Shown here: piece after piece, positions 8,731-17,039 of the stretch
Layout: every line of letters begins with the position of its first letter
How positions within the stretch are numbered: position 1 is the first letter of the stretch
Source of the DNA: UBA4720 sp038227135
GTDB lineage: Bacteria; Gemmatimonadota; Gemmatimonadetes; Gemmatimonadales; Gemmatimonadaceae
Assembly: GCA_038227135.1 (NCBI GenBank)
Contig: JBBRQC010000001.1
Coordinates: forward strand, 124,001 to 188,000
Length of the DNA stretch: 64,000 nt
Reading direction: 5' to 3'
The notes under the pieces: generated by a model
Seen by the model: the letters and a program-made list of their open reading frames with translations, nothing else
Told to the model about the DNA's origin: nothing
Database searches by the model: none
Made by a program: the position numbers and the translations under genes

Positions 8731-8961
8731 ATGAAGCGCCTGGCCCTTGTCGCCGCAGTCCTAGTACTTGCCGCTTGTGCGAAAAAGGATGAAGCAGCGA
8801 CTGCCGACACGTCCGCACCCGCAATGGCCCCAGCACCCGCGGCGATGGACACCACGATGAAGATGTCCACGACTGATACCACCGCTGGTATGATGAAGGA
8901 CACCGTTACCAAGACCACGACCACGAGCAAGACGACCAAGACCCCGGTCAAGAAGAAGTAG
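8731..8961 (+). CDS. Small Thr/Lys/Met-rich lipoprotein
   Basis: A 76-residue protein with a signal peptide and lipobox LAAC (Cys16). The mature part has low complexity: alanine/proline, then threonine, methionine and aspartate, ending in lysines (KTPVKKK). Strong expression is suggested by a near-consensus promoter, the best Shine-Dalgarno sequence in the window and a dedicated terminator. The composition suggests a disordered, basic tail in the periplasm that could bind peptidoglycan or other polyanions, loosely like Lpp, but there is no heptad pattern. Function unknown; the gene call is confident. Confidence 0.85.
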   Translation: MKRLALVAAVLVLAACAKKDEAATADTSAPAMAPAPAAMDTTMKMSTTDTTAGMMKDTVTKTTTTSKTTKTPVKKK

Positions 8962-8978
8962 CTTCTCGCGGTGATCAG

Positions 8979-9008
8979 AAAGGCGCCACTAAACAGTGGC
9001 GCCTTTTT
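8979..9008 (+). terminator. Rho-independent terminator of the small lipoprotein gene
   Basis: AGGCGCCACT (8981-8990), loop AAAC, AGTGGCGCCT (8995-9004), then a T-run; flanking A and T bases extend the stem. The stop codon of the convergent ygfZ gene (8989-8991) lies inside the stem. In the minus direction the tail is weaker (TTTCTG). Confidence 0.9.
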
Positions 9009-9987
9009 CGTTTTGCTCGATTTGTACGCTGCACTCTCCTCCCGACCATCGCGCTTGCAGTGTGGTGCCGGGCAGCACCTCCCGCCTCACCATCCCCAGC
9101 GCAACACCGCCGAATCGCGGTGAGAGAGCCACGCTGCGGATATCCCCAATGACCTTGCCGGACTCGTCAACCAGCTCCGCACCTGTCGGGGGCGCGGGAC
9201 GCGTGACGAAGCGCAGCTTGCGGAGAAAACGATTCACGTGCCCGCGGAAGTGCACGCGTGCGACCGTCTCCTGACCTATGTAGCACCCTTTCGTGTACGA
9301 GATCGCCCCAAGCTCGTCGAAATTCGCCTCCTGTGGGAGCGTCGAATCGTCCATGTCAGCGCCCCATTGCGGACGACCACTTTCTACGCGCGCTATCTCC
9401 CACGTCTCCGAGCTTCCCGGCGCGACGCCACCCGCGTGCAGCTTGTTTCTGAGTGCGGCAGCGGATTCTGCGGGAACGAAAATCTCGAATCCATCGAGAT
9501 CCATCTCGGGGACTCTGGCCACCGTAATCATCGCATCGCCGAACGGTGCCGTGACGTGGCTGTAGGGAGCGAGCGCGGATAGCTCTCTGTCGTCGATACC
9601 TGTGGCTCGCGACACGATCGACCGTGACGACCGGCCAAAAACTCCAATGTCACTCAGCTCGGACGTGACATCATGATACGGCGCGACGCGTGGGTTGATG
9701 TACTTCCGCACCATTTCCTTCCAACCCGCCGCCGCGGCCGGCGGGGTGTCGATCAGAAGCGCCTCGTCGAGCGCAAAAATCCGGAGATCCGCGACGATCT
9801 TTCCCTTGGGCGTGAGTGCGGCCGCGTATTGGCCCTCACCGGCGACGAGACTCGAGACATCGTTCGTGACCATCCCCGTCACGAGCTCCGCTGCTTTCGG
9901 TCCGGAGATCCGGATGCGCATCCGGTCGCTCCGGTCGAAGAAAAGAGCACCGTTGTGGAGCGCGGCATACTCGTTCATTTCGGACAT
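8989..9987 (-). CDS. ygfZ: Folate-binding YgfZ/GcvT-like protein
   Basis: 332 residues from ATG 9987, which has AGG four bases upstream; a TTG at 9996 would add three residues. The signature KGCYIGQE near residue 240 defines the tetrahydrofolate-binding YgfZ (IbaG/IBA57) family, which helps repair or assemble certain Fe-S enzymes such as MiaB. The GcvT-like fold is supported by GQYAAALTPKGKIVADL near the N-terminus. It lies just downstream of the glycolate oxidase operon, whose GlcF is an Fe-S protein, on the same strand with a 33-base gap, so a link to its Fe-S clusters is plausible but unproven. Confidence 0.9.
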   Translation of the reverse strand: MSEMNEYAALHNGALFFDRSDRMRIRISGPKAAELVTGMVTNDVSSLVAGEGQYAAALTPKGKIVADLRIFALDEALLIDTPPAAAAGWKEMVRKYINPRVAPYHDVTSELSDIGVFGRSSRSIVSRATGIDDRELSALAPYSHVTAPFGDAMITVARVPEMDLDGFEIFVPAESAAALRNKLHAGGVAPGSSETWEIARVESGRPQWGADMDDSTLPQEANFDELGAISYTKGCYIGQETVARVHFRGHVNRFLRKLRFVTRPAPPTGAELVDESGKVIGDIRSVALSPRFGGVALGMVRREVLPGTTLQARWSGGECSVQIEQNEKGATV

Positions 9988-10020
9988 TACCTGCAATTAA
10001 GCCGGTGCTCTCGTGGGGCG

Positions 10021-11325
10021 CTACTGGCCGAAAGCCGCGTACGATGCGTCGAGCAGATCCACCGGGTGAATCGATCTCGCCGGTATTTCGGCGCGGATCA
10101 AGCCCGCGCCGATTTGCATGAGGCAGCCGGGATTTCCGGTCGCGACCCATGGCGCTCCGGTGGCGCGGATGTTGGCGAGCTTCGGAGCGAGCACAGCATC
10201 GGACGTCGCCGGCTCGATGAGATTATAGATGCCCGCACTGCCGCAGCACTGATCCGAATCGTGGAGCGGCACGAGCTCGAGGCCGGGAATCGCGGCGAGC
10301 ATCGAGAGCGGCGCTTGTGTCACACGCTGGGCGTGCTGCAGGTGACACGGCGCGTCGTACGTGACACGAATCGGAAGCGGACCGCCGGCGCGAGGCCCGG
10401 CCTCCGCGAGGAGCTCGCTCACGTCTCGCACGCGTTGGCTGAAAGTCGATGCGCGCTCGTGCCAGTAGTGGTCATCCTTGAGCAGATGACCGTACTCTTT
10501 CATTATCGCGCCGCACCCAGCGGCGTTCACCGCAACGAATTCCGCGCGTGACCTCTCGAACGAAGCGATGTTCTGCCGCGCAAGCTTGCGCGCAGTGTCG
10601 AGATCTCCCGCGTGAGCGTGCAGCGCGCCGCAGCACTGCTGACCAGGCGCATCCACCATAGCGTAGCCATTCACTTTGAGCACGCGCTCGGTCGCGCGAT
10701 TCGTGGCGCTGAACAATCCGTCCATCACGCATCCGCGAAGCGTAGCAACGAGGCCACGCTCGCCCCGGCTATCCGCTCTGTACGGTGAGCGCTCGATGGA
10801 ACGACCGGTCGACGCCAGCATCGCCATGGCAAAGCCGAGACGGCCCGGCACTCCCGAGAGAAGGGAAGGGATTGGCGTCGCGGCAAGAAATCGCGAGAAG
10901 AACATCGCCGGCCGCAACAGCCATCTGCGCGCGAAAACGAAGAGAATGAGGCGCGCGATGGATGGAGTCGGTCTGCTCTCGCGCAGGGTCGCGCGCGTCG
11001 CTTCCAGAAGCTGGCCGTACGGCACTCCGCTCGGACACACCGGCTCACACGCCCTGCACCCGAGGCACTGATCGATGTGCTGCTGAACGCTCGGATCGTC
11101 CGGTTTCACCGTCCCCTCCAGCAGCGAGCGCATCAGGAAGATTCGCCCTCGAGGGCTGTCGTTCTCGTCTTCGAGATTCAGGTACGTGGGGCATGCCTGC
11201 AGGCAGAATCCGCAGTGTACGCAAGCGTTGATGCCTGGCAGGGCGTCCGCGAGTGGAGTGCCGGGCAACGCGCAGCCAGGCATCGGGTCGCGCGGGAGTG
11301 GATCTGCGGGGAGAGCTGCTGTCAC
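10021..11325 (-). CDS. glcF: Glycolate oxidase iron-sulfur subunit GlcF
   Basis: 434 residues from GTG 11325, one base after the glcE stop. Two 4Fe-4S ferredoxin motifs appear at the N-terminus (CVHCGFCLQACP and CLGCRACEPVCP), followed by two CCG-type domains (QQCCGALHAHAG and DQCCGSAGIYN). This is the electron-transfer subunit that passes electrons from the flavin subunits GlcD/GlcE to the respiratory chain at the membrane. Length and domain order match GlcF. It forms an operon with glcD and glcE. Confidence 0.93.
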   Translation of the reverse strand: MTAALPADPLPRDPMPGCALPGTPLADALPGINACVHCGFCLQACPTYLNLEDENDSPRGRIFLMRSLLEGTVKPDDPSVQQHIDQCLGCRACEPVCPSGVPYGQLLEATRATLRESRPTPSIARLILFVFARRWLLRPAMFFSRFLAATPIPSLLSGVPGRLGFAMAMLASTGRSIERSPYRADSRGERGLVATLRGCVMDGLFSATNRATERVLKVNGYAMVDAPGQQCCGALHAHAGDLDTARKLARQNIASFERSRAEFVAVNAAGCGAIMKEYGHLLKDDHYWHERASTFSQRVRDVSELLAEAGPRAGGPLPIRVTYDAPCHLQHAQRVTQAPLSMLAAIPGLELVPLHDSDQCCGSAGIYNLIEPATSDAVLAPKLANIRATGAPWVATGNPGCLMQIGAGLIRAEIPARSIHPVDLLDASYAAFGQ

Positions 11326-11326
11326 T

Positions 11327-12472
11327 TCAATCGCCCAGTATACCGGGGTTCAGAATGTTGTGCGGATCGTACGCCTTCTTGATACCCCGTGACAACGGAT
11401 CTGAGACCACGCTCGGCGATACGGCCGGCCATACCTCCGGCGGAAGCCTCTCGAAGATCACGCTGGTGCGAGCCCCCTGTCCATCGCTCGGAAAATCCAG
11501 CGGGATGCCCGCGTCGCCAGAAATCGCGGAATCGCGGTCCCTGTTGTCGCGCGCGACAAGGCGCATCACCCCGCGCCGGGGATTGATCGAGATCGCGATC
11601 GTCGGCTCGGTATCGGCCAGAATGCTCGACGCAGCTCCGAAAAAGCGAGTGGGAAGAGTGGAAATTCTTATCACGCTTGCGGCATCGCCATCCATATCCC
11701 TGAACGCCGTCCAGATCGACTGTTCGATCTCTTCGCTGCGCGCGAGCTGCGAGAAAGCCTTGAGCTGGGTATCCACAACCGGGCCGTTTCCTCCGAACCG
11801 CGCCAGCAGGGTAGGGTTGTCGCCAAAGCCGAGCGCAAAGGCGGCTGCTCCGTTCAGCACTTCGAGCGCGAACGGTGCAAGCGGCGAAACCGCTACGGCA
11901 CGCAGCAGCTCCGTCGTTGATTTTTGCCCCCGACCGAGGGAGACGACGAACGTCCGATCGACGTTTGGTCGCGCGTACAAGCGCAGCGTCACCTCGGTGA
12001 TGACGCCCAGCGTCCCCCAGGAACCGGTGAGAAGACGCGACAGATCGAAGCCGGCAACGTTCTTCACAACTTTGCCACCCGCGCGCACGATTTCTCCCCG
12101 ACCGTTCACGAACTCGAGTCCAAGCAGCAGGTCTCTGGGCGAGCCGAAGCTCGTGGCGAGCGGGCCGGCCGAGGCCGTCGCGATGGTCGCCCCGATCGAT
12201 CCGTCATCGGAGCCAAACGGATCGAGTGGCAGCCACTGATCGTGCTCGCCGGTGATGCGTTCTATCTCGCCCAGCGTTGTGCCTGCACCCACCGTCACCG
12301 TCAGGTCTCCCGGCACGTAATTCACGACGCCCGAGTGGCCGTCAAGGGAAAGGGTCTTGTCTGCTTTCACCGGCCGTCCTGCCGACAACCAGCCGCCACG
12401 GCCAGCGATTCTCAGCGGTGTGCGATTCGCAGCGCCCTCCCGAACGACGGCTGCTATTGCTTCTGTATTCAC
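11327..12472 (-). CDS. glcE: Glycolate oxidase FAD-binding subunit GlcE
   Basis: 381 residues; the start ATG overlaps the glcD stop by four bases. An FAD_binding_4 domain is visible: IAGRGGWLSAG, TVTVGAGTTLGEI, GSIGATIATASAG and GGKVVKNVAGFDL. It is shorter than GlcD and lacks its C-terminal substrate domain, as expected for GlcE. The complex oxidises glycolate to glyoxylate. A role in 2-phosphoglycolate salvage fits the phosphoglycolate-phosphatase-like HAD protein elsewhere in the window. Confidence 0.92.
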   Translation of the reverse strand: MNTEAIAAVVREGAANRTPLRIAGRGGWLSAGRPVKADKTLSLDGHSGVVNYVPGDLTVTVGAGTTLGEIERITGEHDQWLPLDPFGSDDGSIGATIATASAGPLATSFGSPRDLLLGLEFVNGRGEIVRAGGKVVKNVAGFDLSRLLTGSWGTLGVITEVTLRLYARPNVDRTFVVSLGRGQKSTTELLRAVAVSPLAPFALEVLNGAAAFALGFGDNPTLLARFGGNGPVVDTQLKAFSQLARSEEIEQSIWTAFRDMDGDAASVIRISTLPTRFFGAASSILADTEPTIAISINPRRGVMRLVARDNRDRDSAISGDAGIPLDFPSDGQGARTSVIFERLPPEVWPAVSPSVVSDPLSRGIKKAYDPHNILNPGILGD

Positions 12473-13962
12473 CGCGCTGAGGGGTGCGCTGGTTGAGCAG
12501 AAAGTGGCGACGTCGGATCAGAAACACCGCGCGCTGATGCGACCGCGTTCCACTCCCTGCACGAGTGAATCGGAACGACTTTCCCCGGATTCGCCCGGCG
12601 GTCCGGGTCGAACACGCCGCGCAGCTCGCACATCGCGTTGAGCGAATTGTCCGAGAAGATCGATTCCATGTATCCCATCTTGTCGAGACCGACTCCGTGC
12701 TCCCCGGTGATGCTCCCACCGGCGTCGATGCACGCGTTCATGATCTCGGTCATGGCCTTGTGGACCCGCTCGCTTTCGTCGGGATCGTCCGCGCTGTAGG
12801 CGATGTTGGGGTGCAGGTTGCCGTCGCCCGCGTGGAAGACGTTGCACACGAGCACTCCGTACTTCTCACTGATGCCGTGGATGGTCTCAAGGATCTCCGA
12901 CAGGCGAGTCCGGGGAATAACCGCGTCCTGAACGATGAGATGGGAGGCGATGCGGCCCATCGCTCCAAAAGCCTTCTTGCGTCCCTGCCATAGCTTCGCT
13001 CGCTCGACATCGTCCCGGGCGACCTTGACGTTTCGCGCACCGCCGTCGAGGCAGACGCGTCGCACAACCTCCATATCCGCGGTGACCCCGGCCTCGAGTC
13101 CGTCGAGCTCGATCAGCAGAACGGCCTCTGCATCCTTTGGGTAGCCCGCCGCGTAGATCGACGCCTCGACGACGCGGATCGTCGGACCATCCATGAACTC
13201 GAGAGCGGCTGGAACGATTCCGGATGCGATGATGGCCGACGTCACGCGCGCTGCCGCGTCAACCGACGTGAAGTCGGCGAGCAGCGTGCGCACGGTCTGC
13301 GGTCGCTGCGTGAGCTTGACGGTGATCTCGAGCGCCAGACCGAAGCACCCCTCGGAGCCGATGAAAGCTCCGCGCAGATCATATCCGTCCTGCTCGCCGA
13401 ATTTGCTCCCCAGCTCGACGACATCCCCGCTTGGCAGTACGACCGTCATCGCCAGGACGTGATTGAGCGTGACCCCGTACTTGAGGCAGTGGGGGCCGCC
13501 AGCGTTCTCGGCCACGTTGCCACCTATGGTGCAGGCCGCTTCACTGGAAGGATCCGGCGCGTACAGGAGACCGTGCGGCGCGACGTGCTTGTTCAGGCGA
13601 AGGTTGACCACGCCCGGCTCGACGGTCGCGCGACGATTCTCGATGTCGAGCGAGATGATTTCCTTCAGCCGATGCAGTCCGATGACGATGATGTCGTCCG
13701 CCAGCGCGCCCCCCGACAAACCGGTCCCAGCACCGCGTGGGACAAACGGAAGTCCCTCGTCAGCGAGGAGTTTTACGACCGAAATCGCTTCATCGCGCGT
13801 GCCCGGGAAAACCGCGAGCCGGGGCTGCTTCCGATACCCTGGAAGCCCGTCTGAGTTGTAGACCAGCAGCTCGCTCGGGCGACTCAGGACGTGTCGATCA
13901 CCCACGATTTCCGCCAGACGATCTGCGACGCTGGACGCGCTCGACCCGCTCGGTACAGTCAT
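12469..13962 (-). CDS. glcD: Glycolate oxidase FAD-linked subunit GlcD
   Basis: 497 residues, the usual GlcD length. The FAD-binding part contains PRGAGTGLSGGAL and CTIGGNVAENAGGPHCLKYG; the C-terminal FAD-oxidase domain has the metal/substrate motif HAGDGNLHPN and GEHGVGLDK. It oxidises glycolate (or D-lactate-type 2-hydroxy acids). First of three tightly packed genes glcD-glcE-glcF. It starts nine bases after the upstream lipid-kinase gene, so that gene may share the transcript. D-lactate dehydrogenase is the main alternative, but the GlcE/GlcF partners favour glycolate. Confidence 0.92.
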   Translation of the reverse strand: MTVPSGSSASSVADRLAEIVGDRHVLSRPSELLVYNSDGLPGYRKQPRLAVFPGTRDEAISVVKLLADEGLPFVPRGAGTGLSGGALADDIIVIGLHRLKEIISLDIENRRATVEPGVVNLRLNKHVAPHGLLYAPDPSSEAACTIGGNVAENAGGPHCLKYGVTLNHVLAMTVVLPSGDVVELGSKFGEQDGYDLRGAFIGSEGCFGLALEITVKLTQRPQTVRTLLADFTSVDAAARVTSAIIASGIVPAALEFMDGPTIRVVEASIYAAGYPKDAEAVLLIELDGLEAGVTADMEVVRRVCLDGGARNVKVARDDVERAKLWQGRKKAFGAMGRIASHLIVQDAVIPRTRLSEILETIHGISEKYGVLVCNVFHAGDGNLHPNIAYSADDPDESERVHKAMTEIMNACIDAGGSITGEHGVGLDKMGYMESIFSDNSLNAMCELRGVFDPDRRANPGKVVPIHSCREWNAVASARGVSDPTSPLSAQPAHPSAR

Positions 13963-13971
13963 TCCGGAAAT

Positions 13972-14880
13972 CTAGCTTTCGTCTCCCTCCGGCGGCGCTA
14001 CGACGAGATTGAGTGCATCACGTTCGATGCGGTACTCGAGCGGATTTCGAAGTCTCTTCAGCTCGCCGTCGAGGCCGATCGTAGCCGTTGGGCGGGTGAG
14101 ATCGATGCGGCAGCTGTCCACGACGAACTCGTCGAACTCGGGAAGTTTTTGCGCCTCCTCCATGCCTTTGGTGATTCCGGCCAATGCCAGCGCGAACAGC
14201 CTGGCGCGCTTGCCGCCCCGGATGATCATGACGTGCAGGCCGCGACGCCCGTTCTTCACGCGGCTGCCGAGGATGGGGATCTTAAGCTCGCGCTCGCCAA
14301 CGCCGATGAAAACGAGCGATGTCCGATAGGTTTTCTTTTGTCCCTCGACCTCGAGCGTCACGGAGAAGGTGCGGATTTCAGACATCATTTTGACGAAAGC
14401 AATCACGCTCGCGATCGAGTACCCGAAGTGCTTCTCCAGCCTCTCCCGCTCACGAACGAACGTCACGTAAGCGCCGAGAGAGCTCGTGTTCAGGAACACA
14501 GAGTCGTTGACGTAGCCGATGTCCGCGCCGATGATCTGACCATCGCTGGCAATGAGAGCCGCCTTGCCAAGATCGGTCGGGATGCCGTGATCCTTGGCGA
14601 AATGGTTGAGCGTTCCACCGGGGAGAACGGCCAGCTCGGTCTTGGACTTGGCCACCAGCGCGGCGGCCGTGGCGATGGTGCCATCCCCGCCAGCGACCAG
14701 AATCCGCTTCGCCCCGTCATGGATCGCTCGCTGGAGACGTTGGTTAAGTTCTCCTGGCTGCACCGCTTCGAGCTCCAAACCGGCCGCGGTGATCGCCTCC
14801 CGTGCGGCCTCGGCGTTTCCGCACGCGGCATTGAGGAAAGCCTTGACACCAGAGCTGGGCGCGGGTTGAGTAGCCGTCAT
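13972..14880 (-). CDS. Diacylglycerol/sphingosine kinase-family protein
   Basis: 302 residues from ATG 14880; the frame is open further upstream, but the signature region begins here. The diacylglycerol-kinase catalytic motif AGGDGT is followed by LPGGTLNHFAKD, typical of bacterial YegS/DgkB-like lipid kinases that phosphorylate diacylglycerol or related lipids with ATP at the inner membrane. The C-terminus has the second lobe (IGLDGE...). It lies between the sigma factor terminator and glcD. The true lipid substrate cannot be read; some close relatives are of unknown specificity. Confidence 0.87.
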   Translation of the reverse strand: MTATQPAPSSGVKAFLNAACGNAEAAREAITAAGLELEAVQPGELNQRLQRAIHDGAKRILVAGGDGTIATAAALVAKSKTELAVLPGGTLNHFAKDHGIPTDLGKAALIASDGQIIGADIGYVNDSVFLNTSSLGAYVTFVRERERLEKHFGYSIASVIAFVKMMSEIRTFSVTLEVEGQKKTYRTSLVFIGVGERELKIPILGSRVKNGRRGLHVMIIRGGKRARLFALALAGITKGMEEAQKLPEFDEFVVDSCRIDLTRPTATIGLDGELKRLRNPLEYRIERDALNLVVAPPEGDES

Positions 14881-14935
14881 GTATGGATTGACCGACCGGA
14901 TAGAGCGTGACGTTCGTCGCGGGAGCGCGATACTA

Positions 14936-14974
14936 TACAAAAAGGACGCCGGCTCATTCTGGCCGGCGTCCTTT
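14936..14974 (-). terminator. Rho-independent terminator behind the sigma factor gene
   Basis: A 13-base-pair stem (14941-14953 with 14962-14974) around a loop of eight bases. Read on the minus strand it is followed by TTTTTGTA, so it terminates transcripts of the sigma factor gene, which ends at 15012. Confidence 0.88.
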
Positions 14975-15011
14975 CGTTCTGCCTTATGAAGCTGAGTTCG
15001 ACGTAAAGGTG

Positions 15012-15899
15012 TTAGTTCCAGAAGCCAGAAAGCGCTGCACCGTCGGGCGATTCACGGAGCTTCTCGAACGCGCGCTCGCGAATCTGTCTGATGCGCTCGC
15101 GGGTTACACCCATCAGCGCCCCGATCTTCTCGAGAGTCATCGCGTCAGAGCCCTGCTCGAGGCCGTAGTAGAGGTGCAGGATCTTGCGCTCGCGCGGGGT
15201 CAGGTAGGTTCGGAAAACCCGGTCGATGAACTCGCGCATCAGGTGAAAATCTGTGACGTCTTCGATCTCGGCACCATCTACCCCCGCGAAGCGCTCCCCC
15301 AGCGTGCATGCCTCGCGATCGGAGCGATCGATGGGCGCATCGAGTGAGATCTCGGTCGCCGACATCTGCTTGGCTGAGCGAACCGCGTCCGGCGTCTCCT
15401 CGAGAAGCCGGCCGATCTCGTTGTCCGTCGGGTCGCGCTTCAGAACCTGGGAGAGAACCGTCTGGGCGCGGGCAAGCTTGATCAGCTGCGAATTCTGATT
15501 GAGCGGAATTCGGACGCTTCGCGTCTGCTCGGCAAGTGCCTTGAGCACTGCCTGCCTGACCCACCACACTGCGTAGGAGATGAACTTGACGCCCTGATCC
15601 GGGTCAAACTTTCTGACGGCTTTGAGGAGACCCTCGTTGCCGATCGCGACCAGCTCACCAAGGTCGAGGCCGTGGCCCTGGTACTTCTTCACATACGAAA
15701 TCACGAATCGAAGGTTGGCGGTGACCAACCGCTCGGCTGCTTTTTCATCCCCGGCCTGCGCACGACGGGCGAGGCGACGCTCTTCTTCGGCGTCGGTGAT
15801 CAGGGGAAGCTTTTGTATGTCCTGGAGGTACTGGTCGAAAGCGGTGGAAGGGGAGGAACGGAAGAAGCCTTTGGATCTACTCTCGCCCGTTGTCTGCAT
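15012..15899 (-). CDS. RpoD/SigA-family sigma-70 factor (short, no region 1.1)
   Basis: 295 residues with region 1.2 (about 20-50, FDQYLQDIQKLPLIT), regions 2.1-2.4 (57-127, including YAVWWVRQAV), region 3 (131-205) and region 4 with the helix-turn-helix GVTRERIRQI. Region 1.1 is absent and the long non-conserved region of proteobacterial RpoD is missing. That could make it the housekeeping factor of a phylum with short SigA, or a group 2 (RpoS/SigB-like cyanobacterial type) factor; the window cannot settle which. It is monocistronic, with its own terminator. A GATAAT about 20 bases before the ATG may be its -10. Confidence 0.93.
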   Translation of the reverse strand: MQTTGESRSKGFFRSSPSTAFDQYLQDIQKLPLITDAEEERRLARRAQAGDEKAAERLVTANLRFVISYVKKYQGHGLDLGELVAIGNEGLLKAVRKFDPDQGVKFISYAVWWVRQAVLKALAEQTRSVRIPLNQNSQLIKLARAQTVLSQVLKRDPTDNEIGRLLEETPDAVRSAKQMSATEISLDAPIDRSDREACTLGERFAGVDGAEIEDVTDFHLMREFIDRVFRTYLTPRERKILHLYYGLEQGSDAMTLEKIGALMGVTRERIRQIRERAFEKLRESPDGAALSGFWN

Positions 15900-16021
15900 A
15901 AGCCCCTTGGTAGCGACATTATCGAATGACGCGTCTGGGTGGCGCGCTCCCGGTACTCTGCCGGACGCGCACGTTAACTAGGGGCGTACTGAACCGTCAA
16001 CAGCCATGTTTCATGCCACGG

Positions 16022-16198
16022 TCAGGCCTGTGGATCTTTGGGCTTCGTTCGGGTTGTGGCCATTAAAATGGCTATTCCGATCATGACAATGCATCCTACG
16101 ACGACCCAGGTCGCCGACACACCCAGCAGTATCGCGGCGATGGCGAGGCCGATGATTAGGACGATAAATCCGATCAGGTAGGTGCTGAACGAGGACAT
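16022..16198 (-). CDS. Small two-helix membrane protein
   Basis: 58 residues from ATG 16198. Two hydrophobic helices (YLIGFIVLIIGLAIAAILLG and VVVGCIVMIGIAILMA) are joined by a very short turn, and the C-terminus is basic (TTRTKPKDPQA). No known domain is recognised; similar two-helix proteins of this size recur in Gemmatimonadota and Acidobacteriota genomes. It follows the 3D-domain gene by 76 bases on the same strand. A longer upstream frame exists but overlaps the end of that gene and lacks protein-like composition. Confidence 0.7.
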   Translation of the reverse strand: MSSFSTYLIGFIVLIIGLAIAAILLGVSATWVVVGCIVMIGIAILMATTRTKPKDPQA

Positions 16199-16274
16199 GT
16201 GGGCTCTCGGGTTGGGTTTTTCGGGGCGAGTCGCGCAATTGTAAGGCCAGATGCGGCCTGAAAATGCTGTCGGA

Positions 16275-17039
16275 TTACCGCTTCGCCAATCCGTCCCAGC
16301 GCGAAGGCGCGAGCGAATCGTTGGGAATCTGTTCGACTTCGCGCGCAACCAGCGTCGCGGCTCCCCAGTGTCTTCCAAACCGCGCAGCTTCCCTGCAGTT
16401 CGGATTCCAGATGTCGAGCGTCGCGCCAAGGACGTTACCGCCGGTGTCGTCCACCAGATAACGGCCGAGGTACTCGTTGCCAAGGAAGACTTCGACGTAC
16501 CGGGCGAGCGGAAAGATGCGCGGGTCGGCAGCGACGATTCCGTGCCGTGTCTGGCGTCCGCGGCGGGTTTCACCCTGGACGCAGTACTGGGTGAGCGACA
16601 CCGAAATTGTTACACCATCCTCCGCTCGCGCGAACTTGCCCGGGACGAGCGGGATGATCCCCCTCTTCATCTTGATCGCTTCGTGCGCGGTAGCGCGAAC
16701 CATCCTGCCCGCGTCGGGAATCGCGTCGACACCCGCTGCGATCGGTCTGGCAATGGCCGTGGTCGCCGAGGCGACGTTCGCCGCCGTAGACGGAAGCGCT
16801 CTCGCTATTTCCACGATCGTTTGCTTCACGGGGCCGGCCAGATTGCCGGCGTTTTCGTGAACGCTCTCAATGGCTGCGAGCACATCGGGCTCGAGCTGAG
16901 GACCCTTCGGGGGTGGAAAGTCAACGCTGGCGGCCTGCATCGGAGCGAGCGACGGGAGCGCAACCGCACCTGTGCCGATCAGGGCTATCGCAAGTGTAAC
17001 CGCGACAACCGTCCGCACAACTTCCAAGCGTTTTTTCAT
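16275..17039 (-). CDS. Secreted 3D-domain protein
   Basis: 254 residues with an N-terminal signal peptide or anchor (VVAVTLAIALIGTGAVALP), a variable alanine-rich middle, and a C-terminal 3D domain: HGIVAADPRIFPLARYVEV, YLVDDTGGNVLGATLDIW and REAARFGRHW. The 3D fold is the double-psi barrel of MltA and RlpA-like lytic transglycosylases, and its conserved aspartates are visible. A cell-wall role in the periplasm is likely. The ATG overlaps the aroB stop by four bases, so it is translated in the cobO-aroB operon. Confidence 0.85.
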   Translation of the reverse strand: MKKRLEVVRTVVAVTLAIALIGTGAVALPSLAPMQAASVDFPPPKGPQLEPDVLAAIESVHENAGNLAGPVKQTIVEIARALPSTAANVASATTAIARPIAAGVDAIPDAGRMVRATAHEAIKMKRGIIPLVPGKFARAEDGVTISVSLTQYCVQGETRRGRQTRHGIVAADPRIFPLARYVEVFLGNEYLGRYLVDDTGGNVLGATLDIWNPNCREAARFGRHWGAATLVAREVEQIPNDSLAPSRWDGLAKR

